A DNA stretch of 64,000 nucleotides from Alteromonas lipotrueiana (lineage in GTDB: Bacteria > Pseudomonadota > Gammaproteobacteria > Enterobacterales > Alteromonadaceae), in NCBI RefSeq assembly GCF_019249245.1, contig NZ_JAESDK010000018.1:36604-100603 (forward strand). Reading direction: 5' to 3'. This document shows, in pieces, positions 9,059 through 17,694 of this stretch (positions within the stretch are counted from its first letter, which is position 1; the number at the start of each line of letters is the position of its first letter). The notes under the pieces are model-generated. The model did no database searches, was not told where the DNA came from, and saw only the letters and a program-made list of their open reading frames with translations. The position numbers and the translations under genes are program-made.

Positions 9059-10492
9059 TTAAAAGTTAATACGCCGCTCCGGTTCATTAAATACCGGGTT
9101 TTGGGTGTTTGGGACCAGCGCCAGGCTATCAAGCGCAGCGGCAGCGTAAAATAAGTCGAGCTCAGCCTGCCGCTGGTCAACATGCGCACTGATGGCCTCC
9201 ATTTGTGCTTTGATAAGTTTGGTCTGGCGGGCATTTAATACAAACATATCAGTATCGCCTGAGTTAAACCGGGCTAGCTGAGCTCGTTGCAAACGCTCAG
9301 CCAGGGTTTGAGCCTGTTGGCGAAGCGCCAGTGCTTGCTGGCTTTGTTTCCATCGGGCCACCGCCGCTTCGAACTGCTGTTCAAGTTTTTGATTGAGATC
9401 GGCTATTTTAAGTTGGTTCTGGCGAACTTTAGCCTGTGCTTTATGTTGTTCGGCCTGATTTTTGCGATTACCAATAGGGTAAGAAAAATCCAGCCCGACT
9501 TTAGTTTCTGTGCCTTGCAGGGTTTTATTGCCTTGCCCGATATCGCGTCCAACCGAGGCTTTAACATCCAGCACGGGCAACAGATTGTTTTTTGCCAGTT
9601 GCAACTGAGCCTGACTGTTTTGCAGTGATAAGCCCATCTGTAGCTGTAATGGGTGCGTGGCCAGGCTTTGTTTTAATAAGCGCAAGCGGGTATCGTTGAC
9701 CGAAAATGGCCATTGCTGACGAGTGGTACCCGGGATAGCCAACGGCGCGGGTTCACTAATAAAATACTGAAGTTTTGCGACTGCTACGGCCTGAGCTTGT
9801 TCGGTATCGGTTTGCAATAACGACACTTCCAACGTGCTGCTGGTAAAATCATCCAGGTCCATTTGCGCCGCATCCCCTTGCTCTACCCGTTGTTGCAGCG
9901 CGCGACCGCTGTTTCGCAAGGTGGTGCTCATGGCCTCAAGGGCCTGACGTTTTAGCGAGCTTTCGTACCATTTTAGATAAGTGCTGGCGGCGAGGTAAAG
10001 CTGATCGTTTAACAGTCCCTGATACTGCGCCTGCCACAGCTGAATATCTAATGCTGCGGTTTGCAGATTGGTACGTCGCTCATCGGTTTCGCGTCCGCGT
10101 AATAACGACAATGCAATGCCGACACTGGCCTCACCGCCGGATAAGGTATCATAAAAGCCTTCGTACACCGGAAACCGTCCATCGGCCAGCTGATATCGGG
10201 CAAACACCTCTGCGCCCATCCCCGCCAGCGGCTTTGTGACCTGCGAGGTCAGTACATGACCATCGTAATAACCCGATACCCGGCCTGACAATTTCTGACT
10301 AAAATAGGGATCAAAGGCCGCTTCTGCTTTACGTTTTTCAGCGCGCTGCATGACCCCTTGCTCAAGCATAGCACGGGTTTTCGGATGACTGTCGACCACC
10401 TGTTGCAAAATATCCAGAAGCTGCAAGTCTTTTGCCTGAAGCGGGGCGCTCAATATCAATAGAGCGCCCCAGACTACTAACCATTTATTCAT
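9059..10492 (-). CDS. TolC-family outer-membrane efflux protein
   Basis: This 477-residue protein has a signal peptide (MNKWLVVWGALLILSAPLQA) and long Gln/Ala/Leu-rich helical stretches typical of the TolC/OEP fold, in two repeats. It should form the outer-membrane exit duct for the adjacent HlyD-type adaptor and ABC membrane protein. The start at 10492 is chosen because ATG AAT AA overlaps the HlyD stop by 8 bp and opens the signal peptide; a longer frame from 10519 would add residues before it. It is the last gene of a three-gene minus-strand operon. Confidence 0.85.
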   Translation of the reverse strand: MNKWLVVWGALLILSAPLQAKDLQLLDILQQVVDSHPKTRAMLEQGVMQRAEKRKAEAAFDPYFSQKLSGRVSGYYDGHVLTSQVTKPLAGMGAEVFARYQLADGRFPVYEGFYDTLSGGEASVGIALSLLRGRETDERRTNLQTAALDIQLWQAQYQGLLNDQLYLAASTYLKWYESSLKRQALEAMSTTLRNSGRALQQRVEQGDAAQMDLDDFTSSTLEVSLLQTDTEQAQAVAVAKLQYFISEPAPLAIPGTTRQQWPFSVNDTRLRLLKQSLATHPLQLQMGLSLQNSQAQLQLAKNNLLPVLDVKASVGRDIGQGNKTLQGTETKVGLDFSYPIGNRKNQAEQHKAQAKVRQNQLKIADLNQKLEQQFEAAVARWKQSQQALALRQQAQTLAERLQRAQLARFNSGDTDMFVLNARQTKLIKAQMEAISAHVDQRQAELDLFYAAAALDSLALVPNTQNPVFNEPERRINF

Positions 10493-11522
10493 TAGTGGCT
10501 TCCTGCACCCGCAGCTCACTGGCAGGTTGTGGGGGGAAGTTATTCAGCTGTCGCCACATTTCATAGCCTAAGCGAACCTCTTCCAGAAGCACCCAGGCTC
10601 GGACCTTACTGCCAAACCGTATCACCCGTTCATCAGGCCAGGCGGTTTCAGACTCATCCGGTGTAATCCATACGTTAAAGCGACCCCGGGCATCAGCAAT
10701 GGGCTCGACATAAATAACTTCGCCGGCAAAGGTACCAATAGAAGCTTCAGGCCAGCCACTAAACTGAAACACCGGCCAGCCCTCAAATTGCAGCCGCGCG
10801 GGAGCCCCTGCCTTAATTAACGGTGCGTCCATGCCATTAACCGAAATGCGCACTGTACGATCAACCCCGGTGGGAATAAACTGACCCAGCATATCTCCGG
10901 CTTTGACAAATGTTGAAGGTCCGCCTGAGAACAGCCTGACTACAATTCCATCGGCCGGTGCTACCTTGGTTTGGGTTCGCTGGCGCGACAACGACATACT
11001 GGCCGAGTTGATATCTGACTGACTTTTGGCAATTTTAGCATTCAAAGTCTGAAGTTTAATTTGCGCAGCTTCCACGGTTTTGGCCGACACCACCCCATCA
11101 CGTAACAAAGCCTGTTGGCGCCGTAGGTTATTTTGTGCATTTTCCATGGCACTGATGTTGGCTTGATGTGCGGCTTTGGCCGCGTCAAGCTGGCCTTGAA
11201 GTTTTTCTACCAGCTGTGCGTCTACATCCACTAACGTCACAATGGGATCGCCTTTTTTAACGGCACTGCCTTCCTGCACATGCCACTGGTGAATTTGCCC
11301 GGAGACCAGTGCTGAAATTGCCTGAGTACGCTGAGACGGGTTCAAAGAATCGACGCTTCCCCGACCCATCGCGGTTTGGGTCCAGGGCGTGAACCACAAC
11401 AACAGCCCTGTTACTACAATGCACACCCCCACCAGCCAGCAAATTATTTTGTAGATTTTGGGCAGACCAATCGTATCGGCGACCGGAATTTTGTGCAGGT
11501 ATCGTTGCTGGTTATTTTGCAT
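10485..11522 (-). CDS. HlyD-family periplasmic adaptor (membrane fusion protein)
   Basis: This 345-residue protein has one N-terminal membrane helix (about residues 26-46, IYKIICWLVGVCIVVTGLLL). A lipoyl/barrel-sandwich half follows (SGQIHQWHVQEGSAVKKGDPIV), then a coiled-coil hairpin (about residues 108-185), the second lipoyl half (VAPADGIVVRLFSGG) and a C-terminal beta-barrel. It bridges an inner-membrane exporter to TolC. It overlaps the ABC gene upstream by 11 bp and the tolC-like gene downstream by 8 bp, so all three are coupled. Confidence 0.88.
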   Translation of the reverse strand: MQNNQQRYLHKIPVADTIGLPKIYKIICWLVGVCIVVTGLLLWFTPWTQTAMGRGSVDSLNPSQRTQAISALVSGQIHQWHVQEGSAVKKGDPIVTLVDVDAQLVEKLQGQLDAAKAAHQANISAMENAQNNLRRQQALLRDGVVSAKTVEAAQIKLQTLNAKIAKSQSDINSASMSLSRQRTQTKVAPADGIVVRLFSGGPSTFVKAGDMLGQFIPTGVDRTVRISVNGMDAPLIKAGAPARLQFEGWPVFQFSGWPEASIGTFAGEVIYVEPIADARGRFNVWITPDESETAWPDERVIRFGSKVRAWVLLEEVRLGYEMWRQLNNFPPQPASELRVQEATNE

Positions 11523-13185
11523 TATCGTAACCCTGCTGATTGATTTCAGTTATCACGGCTTCATCCGCAAGCATTAACGATGTATCAAAGAATTTATCTT
11601 CCGCAGCGTTGGTAAAATACAAAACCGTGGCGCTTAGTTTTTCGATACAGGCTAATAAGGTCTCTCTGGTACCGTGTGAAATAGTATCAAAATGCTGGTT
11701 TATGATGATGATAGGTGCATCGGATAAAATAGCTGCGGCTAACTTTAGTAATAAAAACTCCAGTGGCTGCAAGGGGTTTCCTACAACGGATAAACGGGTA
11801 TCAAGCCCCTGCGGTAACGCGCTGATCACCGACATCAGATTTACGGTGGTCAGGGCCTGATGAATTTGTGCTAACCCGGCGTTAGCCGCTGCCATCTGTA
11901 AATACTGTTTTATCGTACATTCTACAATCAGCGCGCGATCGACCACTGCCACTGCCTGCCGCAACTCTAATGGATCGTAATCAAAGACGGATTGACCGCC
12001 TAACGTAACCAACCCCTGATGGGGTTGCTCATAGCGTTTAAGCAGCCCAATCAGCTGACGTTGTAGCCAGCCTTTGTCGTTATAGACATAGCATTTAGCG
12101 CCCGCAGGTATGGTCAGATTTAATTTACAGGTATGGTTTTTATGACATAGCGTCACCTGATCAAACACCAGCGCAGGTGCGTGAGGGATTCGCAGGTTTG
12201 ATTGCTCGCTGGTTTCCTGGGGAATAGAAAGAGCGGAACCTAGTTTCTCGGCGGCGCCATACAATTCGTAATACAGTTTCAGATACATTGAAAATCGCGA
12301 AATACCGATAAATACTGCCGACATAATCAGTTCTGCGGCGACTAACTGCCCAATGGATAATTGTCCTAAAACCACCAAATAGCCACCCAGCCCCAGTAGC
12401 AATGCACTAGCAAGCGCATAAATCAGTAAAAACATGATTGATTGAATAAACGTATAGCGAAAATGTTGGCGGTGCGCCCCCAGATAATGTTCGATATGTT
12501 GACGGGTTTCCTGGGCCGCATGATCAAGATGTCGACTTGACTTAAAAAATTCGTGTGCCGCCGCAATATCAGTCAGCCACTTGGCAGTATCGTACTTTTG
12601 TTGAGACAACTTAATTGCCGTGGCCTTGGCTTTGGCGCCCCATATTTTCCAAACACCCGCCATGGCCAGTAAAATACAGACATTAAAGGCAAAAAAGGCC
12701 GGATGATAAAATGCCACTAGCGTAAACCCCACCAGCATCTGTAGCACCAGCGCAAAGCCATCAATCATCAGCGAGGGAATATTTTTTTGCAAAATCATGA
12801 TGTCGAAGTATCGCTGCACAATAGTGGTATTGCGTCGACCTTCAAAAAAACTGTGCGGTGCAAACAGAGTTTTAAGACTTAACTCACTGGTAAGTCGGGC
12901 AAAAACCTTACGTTCATAGTATTCCATTACTCGCATTCGCAAGGCACTGAATGTCACCGATACCAGCAAGATGACAAACAATACTATCGCCAGAGTAACC
13001 ACCGCCCGCACCGCAGCGGTATTGATGACGCTGTTTATCAAGGTTTGTACAGCCAGGGGCACTGCCAGGGTCAACAGGCTTATAGCCAGACCATACACCA
13101 CCGCAGCCCCAAAAAACTTAGTATCCGGCTTTAATAAAGAGAACAACATTACGCGGGTTTGCGCTAAATTAAGCTGGGCGGCCAT
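11512..13185 (-). CDS. ABC exporter-like protein with degenerate, probably inactive ATPase domain
   Basis: This 557-residue protein has the layout of a type I ABC exporter half-transporter: an N-terminal six-helix membrane domain (about residues 20-310) and a C-terminal region that aligns by position with a nucleotide-binding domain (about 335-545). No ATPase motif survives. The Walker A position reads YVYNDKGWLQRQL with no GKS/T. The Q-loop glutamine is replaced (AVVDRAL). The LSGGQ region reads VVGNPLQPLEF. Walker B reads IIIINQHFD, with Asp to Asn and Glu to Gln. The switch histidine is absent (VLYFTNAAED). The frame is intact and the neighbours are maintained, so this looks like a preserved non-hydrolysing protein, not random decay. 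It is divergent from the LysR gene at 13284. Confidence 0.8.
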   Translation of the reverse strand: MAAQLNLAQTRVMLFSLLKPDTKFFGAAVVYGLAISLLTLAVPLAVQTLINSVINTAAVRAVVTLAIVLFVILLVSVTFSALRMRVMEYYERKVFARLTSELSLKTLFAPHSFFEGRRNTTIVQRYFDIMILQKNIPSLMIDGFALVLQMLVGFTLVAFYHPAFFAFNVCILLAMAGVWKIWGAKAKATAIKLSQQKYDTAKWLTDIAAAHEFFKSSRHLDHAAQETRQHIEHYLGAHRQHFRYTFIQSIMFLLIYALASALLLGLGGYLVVLGQLSIGQLVAAELIMSAVFIGISRFSMYLKLYYELYGAAEKLGSALSIPQETSEQSNLRIPHAPALVFDQVTLCHKNHTCKLNLTIPAGAKCYVYNDKGWLQRQLIGLLKRYEQPHQGLVTLGGQSVFDYDPLELRQAVAVVDRALIVECTIKQYLQMAAANAGLAQIHQALTTVNLMSVISALPQGLDTRLSVVGNPLQPLEFLLLKLAAAILSDAPIIIINQHFDTISHGTRETLLACIEKLSATVLYFTNAAEDKFFDTSLMLADEAVITEINQQGYDNAK

Positions 13186-13283
13186 CAAAAACTACCATCA
13201 TCGATTGAAACGGCATTCAGTCTAGCTGAGTCTTTGATAAGATAAAAGCTGATAAAAACTGAGTAAATCATCGAAAAAAACTT

Positions 13284-14195
13284 ATGCTAAAACAACTCAA
13301 TTACAAACATTTGCATTATTTTTATATCGTAGCACGCCATGGCAGTATTGCTGCAGCTGCGCGGCATCTGCATGTAACGGCGCAAACTGTCAGTGGCCAG
13401 TTATCAGTGTTTGAAGCACAGATTGGCACCACACTGTTTGACCGGGTTGGCAAGCGCTTGCACCTGAATCAAAAAGGTAAGCGGGTGTATCAATACGCAG
13501 AAAATATTTTTCAGCAGGGAGCGCAACTTTTAGAGACCTTACGCACCGACAACGCCGGAGTTTTCAGCGAGTTCGTGGTAGGCCTTACCGATGCTATTCC
13601 AAAGGTTCTGGCCTATGATTTCATGCATACAGTGATGCAGACACATTCTCAGGTACGTTTTGTTTTTAAAGAAGAAAGGTTCGACACGCTGATCAGCGAA
13701 ATGGCCATTAACCATATCGATTTGGTGTTGGCCGATCGGGCAGTGGCACCAGATGCAGCGGTAAAACTAACCAGTCATGTATTAGGTAAATCGCCTGTCA
13801 GCTTTTTTGCACAACCCGAGCTTGCTCAGAGATTACGCCCAAATTTTCCTTACTCATTAAACGGTCAGCCTTTGCTGATGCCCGGCATACGCTCAGGCGT
13901 GGCTACCGGCCTTGCCAGCTGGCTTGAAAGCGAACAACTGACCCCGTTACCTGTCGCAGAATTTGACGACAGTGCTTTGTTAAAATTGTTTGGTTCACAG
14001 GGGTTTGGGGTGTTCTGCGCCCCCTTTTGTATTGCCGCTCACGTAGAGCAGCAATATCAGGTGGCACGAATTGGCGATGTTGATGAACTCACCGAACAAT
14101 TTTATGCGTTGACCCGGCAAAATCAGGGTTCTGATGCTGTGGCCAGCGATATTATTGCCCAGGCCCGGGCTTTGTTATCCAAGGCTGCCGGTTAG
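13284..14195 (+). CDS. LysR-family transcriptional regulator, NhaR-like
   Basis: This 303-residue protein has an N-terminal winged helix-turn-helix. Its opening (LNYKHLHYFYIVARHGSIAAAARHLHVTAQTVSGQLSVFE, shown here by its key features: NYxHLxYF, GSIAxAAxxL, TxQTVSGQL) is the pattern of the NhaR subgroup. A periplasmic-binding-protein-like effector domain follows. NhaR regulates Na+/H+ antiport in E. coli; other members control neighbouring genes. Here the 98-bp divergent gap with the ABC-HlyD-TolC operon suggests it controls that operon. The gene ends 4 bp inside the convergent HD-GYP gene. Confidence 0.85.
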   Translation: MLKQLNYKHLHYFYIVARHGSIAAAARHLHVTAQTVSGQLSVFEAQIGTTLFDRVGKRLHLNQKGKRVYQYAENIFQQGAQLLETLRTDNAGVFSEFVVGLTDAIPKVLAYDFMHTVMQTHSQVRFVFKEERFDTLISEMAINHIDLVLADRAVAPDAAVKLTSHVLGKSPVSFFAQPELAQRLRPNFPYSLNGQPLLMPGIRSGVATGLASWLESEQLTPLPVAEFDDSALLKLFGSQGFGVFCAPFCIAAHVEQQYQVARIGDVDELTEQFYALTRQNQGSDAVASDIIAQARALLSKAAG

Positions 14196-15340
14196 CTGGC
14201 CTGTTTCGTCAGTAAGATGGTCATTGCATGATTGAAATGTCGCATCCATTCGGGACTAAACTGACCTTTGGCATTTCGGTTCATATGTATGACCGCTTCT
14301 TTTTTGCTCATTGGGGCCTGTTTGTTGTGCGCGCGCGAATGCGTCAGCGCATCGTAGGTATCTAGAATGGCCAACAACCGGGCACCCGCACAAATATCCT
14401 GCTCTTTAATTCCCAGCGGATAACCACTACCGTCGGGACGCTCGTGATGCTGCATCACGATTTTGCGCGCATGGTCCCACTGTTCAAGATGCTCTAATAA
14501 ACGTGCACTTTTATACACATGGGAACGCATAAGATTGAACTCGTTGTCGGTATAAGAGTCGGTTTTATTCAAAATATGCAGCGGCATAAAGGCCATACCA
14601 AAATCGTGGACATAACACGCTACCGCTAACTGTTCTTCATCAATCGGTTTTGCTGCCAGATGGTTGATATACAGTGCCAGCTTGGCAATACGGTCACCGC
14701 GTCCACCCCAGTAATTAGATCTGTGCTCGATGGTTTTCATCATTTCACGAAAAAACAACATATCCATGTGTTGCTCTACGCTTAAATGTTTTGGGATACC
14801 GGTATTGGCCAAGGTGGCCGGTGGCGCGTCGGCGCCGTCTGACATATTATTTTTTTGTTGTAACGACAGTTCCAAATCTGGATTGAGCAACAAGACAGCA
14901 TCAGTGAGCAGAGCTTCATGCCGGCTTTTATTGGAAGGCTGAACTTGTTCGATAGCCTCAACCAACTGACTATGCAAATGCTCATCATATTGAGCCGAGC
15001 CTGCGTTCATAACCTCAAGCACAAAGTTTTTTACCCGGTCCATAGTTAGCAGCACCAGATCGCTCATGGTACTGGTATAGTCCACTTCTCCTTTTCGCAA
15101 GAAATCGAGCAGGTCTTCTACATGTTGAAGCAAGGGGATCATAGGTCCAAAATTGACCAACCCTAAATCGCCTTTTATCGTATGAATAGAGCGAAACAGT
15201 GAACGCTGTAACTCGTTGTCAGTGGGCCGAAGCTCTAGTTCAATCAGGGTTTGCTCACTGGCCTCGTACAATTCGTTGATCTCTTCCATTAAATCAGTAA
15301 GGATGTCATCTTCTAGTTCTTCAGGCACAAAAGTCTGCAT
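14192..15340 (-). CDS. Hpt domain fused to HD-GYP phosphodiesterase
   Basis: This 382-residue cytosolic signalling protein has an N-terminal histidine phosphotransfer domain, with acceptor His53 in SIHTIKGDLGL. Its C-terminal HD-GYP domain keeps the HD pair (CYVHDFGM) and the full HHExxDGxGYP motif (HHERPDGSGYP), so it should hydrolyse cyclic di-GMP. The fusion suggests that phosphorelay input controls c-di-GMP degradation. The hybrid kinase at 18985-21684 has a receiver but no Hpt, so it could donate phosphate; that is inference. The ATG at 15340 is preferred over a TTG at 15358. Its 3' end overlaps the convergent LysR gene by 4 bp. Confidence 0.85.
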   Translation of the reverse strand: MQTFVPEELEDDILTDLMEEINELYEASEQTLIELELRPTDNELQRSLFRSIHTIKGDLGLVNFGPMIPLLQHVEDLLDFLRKGEVDYTSTMSDLVLLTMDRVKNFVLEVMNAGSAQYDEHLHSQLVEAIEQVQPSNKSRHEALLTDAVLLLNPDLELSLQQKNNMSDGADAPPATLANTGIPKHLSVEQHMDMLFFREMMKTIEHRSNYWGGRGDRIAKLALYINHLAAKPIDEEQLAVACYVHDFGMAFMPLHILNKTDSYTDNEFNLMRSHVYKSARLLEHLEQWDHARKIVMQHHERPDGSGYPLGIKEQDICAGARLLAILDTYDALTHSRAHNKQAPMSKKEAVIHMNRNAKGQFSPEWMRHFNHAMTILLTKQAS

Positions 15341-15520
15341 GATTAGATACCGCTTCAAAGTGTGTGTAGGGCTACACCGGATAAAGTCTTACAAGGCTAT
15401 CGGTAATCTGCTACCGCTTCTTTAATTTTTTAGCGTAAAATCTGAAAACAAAACTGATCGGACATGTGAAACCATCACATTATTTTATACTGCCCCCGAA
15501 ATTTAGCAAAAGGATCGTTA

Positions 15521-16246
15521 GTGCTCGCCTTAATCCGCATTCCTGTTTTACTTATTGGTTTTATTTTAATTAACCTTGTTGTTTTTGTTGTTTGTATATG
15601 TCGGCCGTTTCATCGTAACAACGTGCACTTTGCTGGTAACGCCTATGCTATGTTAGCGCCCGTTCTGGGGTTAAAAGTTATCGTCAGACCCTCGGCGGCT
15701 ATTAAGGCCGACCAGGCCTATGTGTATATCGCCAACCATCAGAACACCTACGACATTATCACTATTTGCAAAGCGGCCTTACCCGGGGTAGTCACCGTAG
15801 GTAAAAAAAGCCTGAAATGGATCCCTATTTTTGGTCAGATTTATTGGTTATCTGGCAATATTATGATTGATCGCAAAAACAGTGGTCGTGCGCGTGATAC
15901 GCTTACCCTGGCGGGTAAAAAAATTCAGCAGCGTCGTACCTCTGTGTGGGTATTTCCTGAGGGCACACGAAGTAATGGACGTGGTATATTGCCTTTTAAA
16001 TCAGGAGCCTTTCGGCTGGCCAAGACCGTTAATGAACCCGTGGTGACGGTAACCGCCAGTAATCTGCACAATAAAGTACGCTGGAACCGCTGGAACAATG
16101 GAATTGTGTTGATAGAAATGAGCGCCCCCGAACCCCTTACCGATGAGAAAAACATAAAGCAGTGGACTGACCATTTTTATCGCCAAATGAAAGACAAAGC
16201 GGTTGAATTGGATCGACAAGTCGCTGAAATGGAAAAAAACCGATAA
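15521..16246 (+). CDS. plsC: 1-acyl-sn-glycerol-3-phosphate acyltransferase
   Basis: This 241-residue membrane enzyme makes phosphatidic acid by acylating lysophosphatidic acid in phospholipid synthesis. The catalytic NHX4D motif is present (NHQNTYD), as are the substrate-binding motif FPEGTRSNGRG and a VGKKSLKWIP block. An N-terminal hydrophobic segment (residues 3-25) anchors it. The start is GTG, supported by AAAGGA 7-12 nt upstream and the lack of a better ATG. rraB follows 31 bp downstream. Confidence 0.92.
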   Translation: MLALIRIPVLLIGFILINLVVFVVCICRPFHRNNVHFAGNAYAMLAPVLGLKVIVRPSAAIKADQAYVYIANHQNTYDIITICKAALPGVVTVGKKSLKWIPIFGQIYWLSGNIMIDRKNSGRARDTLTLAGKKIQQRRTSVWVFPEGTRSNGRGILPFKSGAFRLAKTVNEPVVTVTASNLHNKVRWNRWNNGIVLIEMSAPEPLTDEKNIKQWTDHFYRQMKDKAVELDRQVAEMEKNR

Positions 16247-16277
16247 ACTTAATTTAAGATATTTAAGCGGGTGATAT

Positions 16278-16679
16278 ATGAAACAAATTGACGAAAAAGC
16301 CGAATGGCATGAGTTTAACCAAGAAACCATTGATGCGTTGATCGAAGATGGCAGCGAAGCAGATGCCCAATATACTATCGAGCATCATTTGGCCAGTAAC
16401 GATTTTGATAAGCTTGAAAAAGCCGCGGTTGATGCCTTCAAAGCCGGTTTTGAAGTAAGCGACGCAGAAGAGCTGATATTAGATGACGGCGGTATGATTT
16501 TTTGTTTTGATGCCGTAATTGAGCGAAAACTAGAACGGCCTGCGCTAGACAAAGACGTAGAAAATTTACTGGTGATAGCCGATAAACACGATGTCCATTA
16601 TGACGGCTGGGGAACCTATTTTATGCCCCGCGACGATGAAGCAGACGATGAAAGCGACGGCTACGAATTAAACGACTGA
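16278..16679 (+). CDS. rraB: ribonuclease E inhibitor RraB
   Basis: This 133-residue acidic protein matches the RraB family in length and in conserved blocks ([35 protein letters not shown]) and has the usual Asp/Glu-rich tail. RraB binds the C-terminal region of RNase E and lowers mRNA decay. It sits directly after plsC in the same direction. Confidence 0.93.
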   Translation: MKQIDEKAEWHEFNQETIDALIEDGSEADAQYTIEHHLASNDFDKLEKAAVDAFKAGFEVSDAEELILDDGGMIFCFDAVIERKLERPALDKDVENLLVIADKHDVHYDGWGTYFMPRDDEADDESDGYELND

Positions 16680-16913
16680 TTCTACCCAATCTGTCCGCTG
16701 TTTTGTTCAGCTTGTACAAACAAATCACCCGGTTAAGTGTTGATACAATTAAAAGTATAGGTCTGCCCGTAGGGTTAATATCTATCGGTTAAAGCATCCT
16801 GCGTTTCATTCTAATGGGGTGCTATACCGTAAGTTAAGCTTTCTTTCAGCCAGCGTTCATTTTCAGACACGCAAACTGTTCGGGTAATCATCAACACAAC
16901 AAAGGCGCCGACT
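16680..16913 (+). promoter_or_regulatory. intergenic region upstream of the GlyGly-CTERM protein
   Basis: No gene is visible in these 234 bp. An ACGCAAACTG segment near 16870 faintly recalls a c-di-GMP-I riboswitch core, but the remaining conserved elements are missing, so no riboswitch is called. Confidence 0.2.
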
Positions 16914-17618
16914 ATGTGGACTACCCCATCTCGACTCACCATTTTTTTGCTGCTTTTCGGACTGAGCCAAACCGTCTGGGCAAAAAGTGAAGTAACGGTT
17001 ACCGAAACCCAGTTTGAAAAGCCATTGGCTACATCATCTTCACCAGACAAACAGACAAAGCGCTCGGTCTCTGCGTTTGCTGGTAAGCCAAAAAGCCGCA
17101 CCACTAATCATAGTGAACCAGACTTCTGGATTTTTGATAGCTGGAGCGAGCTCTACCGGGACAACGACTATGATAACTATTACTCAGCGTTACGCTTAAG
17201 TGTAGATGTAGACTCGGTGTATACACAGGCCCCGGTTTATCTTGTGGTCTACCTGGGCGATGAGGTTGAATATACGTCTGTACACGTCTCGTCAGTGTTT
17301 GATGTCTACGGCGACGATACCACTGATTATTTAACGATGGACATAGCCTTGGTTTCGGGTTTTCCACCCTACGATTACGACGTACTGGTAGAGGTTTATG
17401 ATGCCCAAACCGATGAACTGGTTGTGTTTAGCGATGCTCAGGATGATGCTGATCTGAGTTTATTGAGTCTGGAAAGCGCCGACTATGACAGAGCGCATAC
17501 CGACACTGTGGTGGTGGTAGAGGAACACGGTGGCAGTTTAGCCGGCTATGGTCTGCTTGCGATGTTTATAGCCGGGGTGTGGCGACGTGTTATGTACCGC
17601 CAACCGGCCCGCACATGA
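16914..17618 (+). CDS. GlyGly-CTERM (rhombosortase-type) surface protein, choice-of-anchor H-like
   Basis: This 234-residue protein has a signal peptide (FLLLFGLSQTVWA), an Asp/Tyr-rich beta-type body (DFWIFDSWSELYRDNDYDNYY, described here by its acidic-aromatic repeats) and a C-terminal sorting tail. The tail is GGS-LAGYGLLAMFIAGV-WRR, i.e. a Gly-Gly-Ser motif, a hydrophobic helix and a basic end. That is the GlyGly-CTERM pattern processed by rhombosortase before type II secretion in Vibrio and Shewanella. The body resembles the 'choice-of-anchor H' family as I recall it. No rhombosortase gene is in the window. Its function is unknown. Confidence 0.65.
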   Translation: MWTTPSRLTIFLLLFGLSQTVWAKSEVTVTETQFEKPLATSSSPDKQTKRSVSAFAGKPKSRTTNHSEPDFWIFDSWSELYRDNDYDNYYSALRLSVDVDSVYTQAPVYLVVYLGDEVEYTSVHVSSVFDVYGDDTTDYLTMDIALVSGFPPYDYDVLVEVYDAQTDELVVFSDAQDDADLSLLSLESADYDRAHTDTVVVVEEHGGSLAGYGLLAMFIAGVWRRVMYRQPART

Positions 17619-17694
17619 AAAATTATACATGGTAGAACCGATGATTAGGTGCCACAATTAGCTTTACTGGTATCACTTGAACACATTAACATTT

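Noticed and set aside
16840..16913. c-di-GMP-I riboswitch-like ACGCAAAC segment
   Set aside because: Only one short element of the consensus is present; the paired stems and tetraloop receptor are missing.
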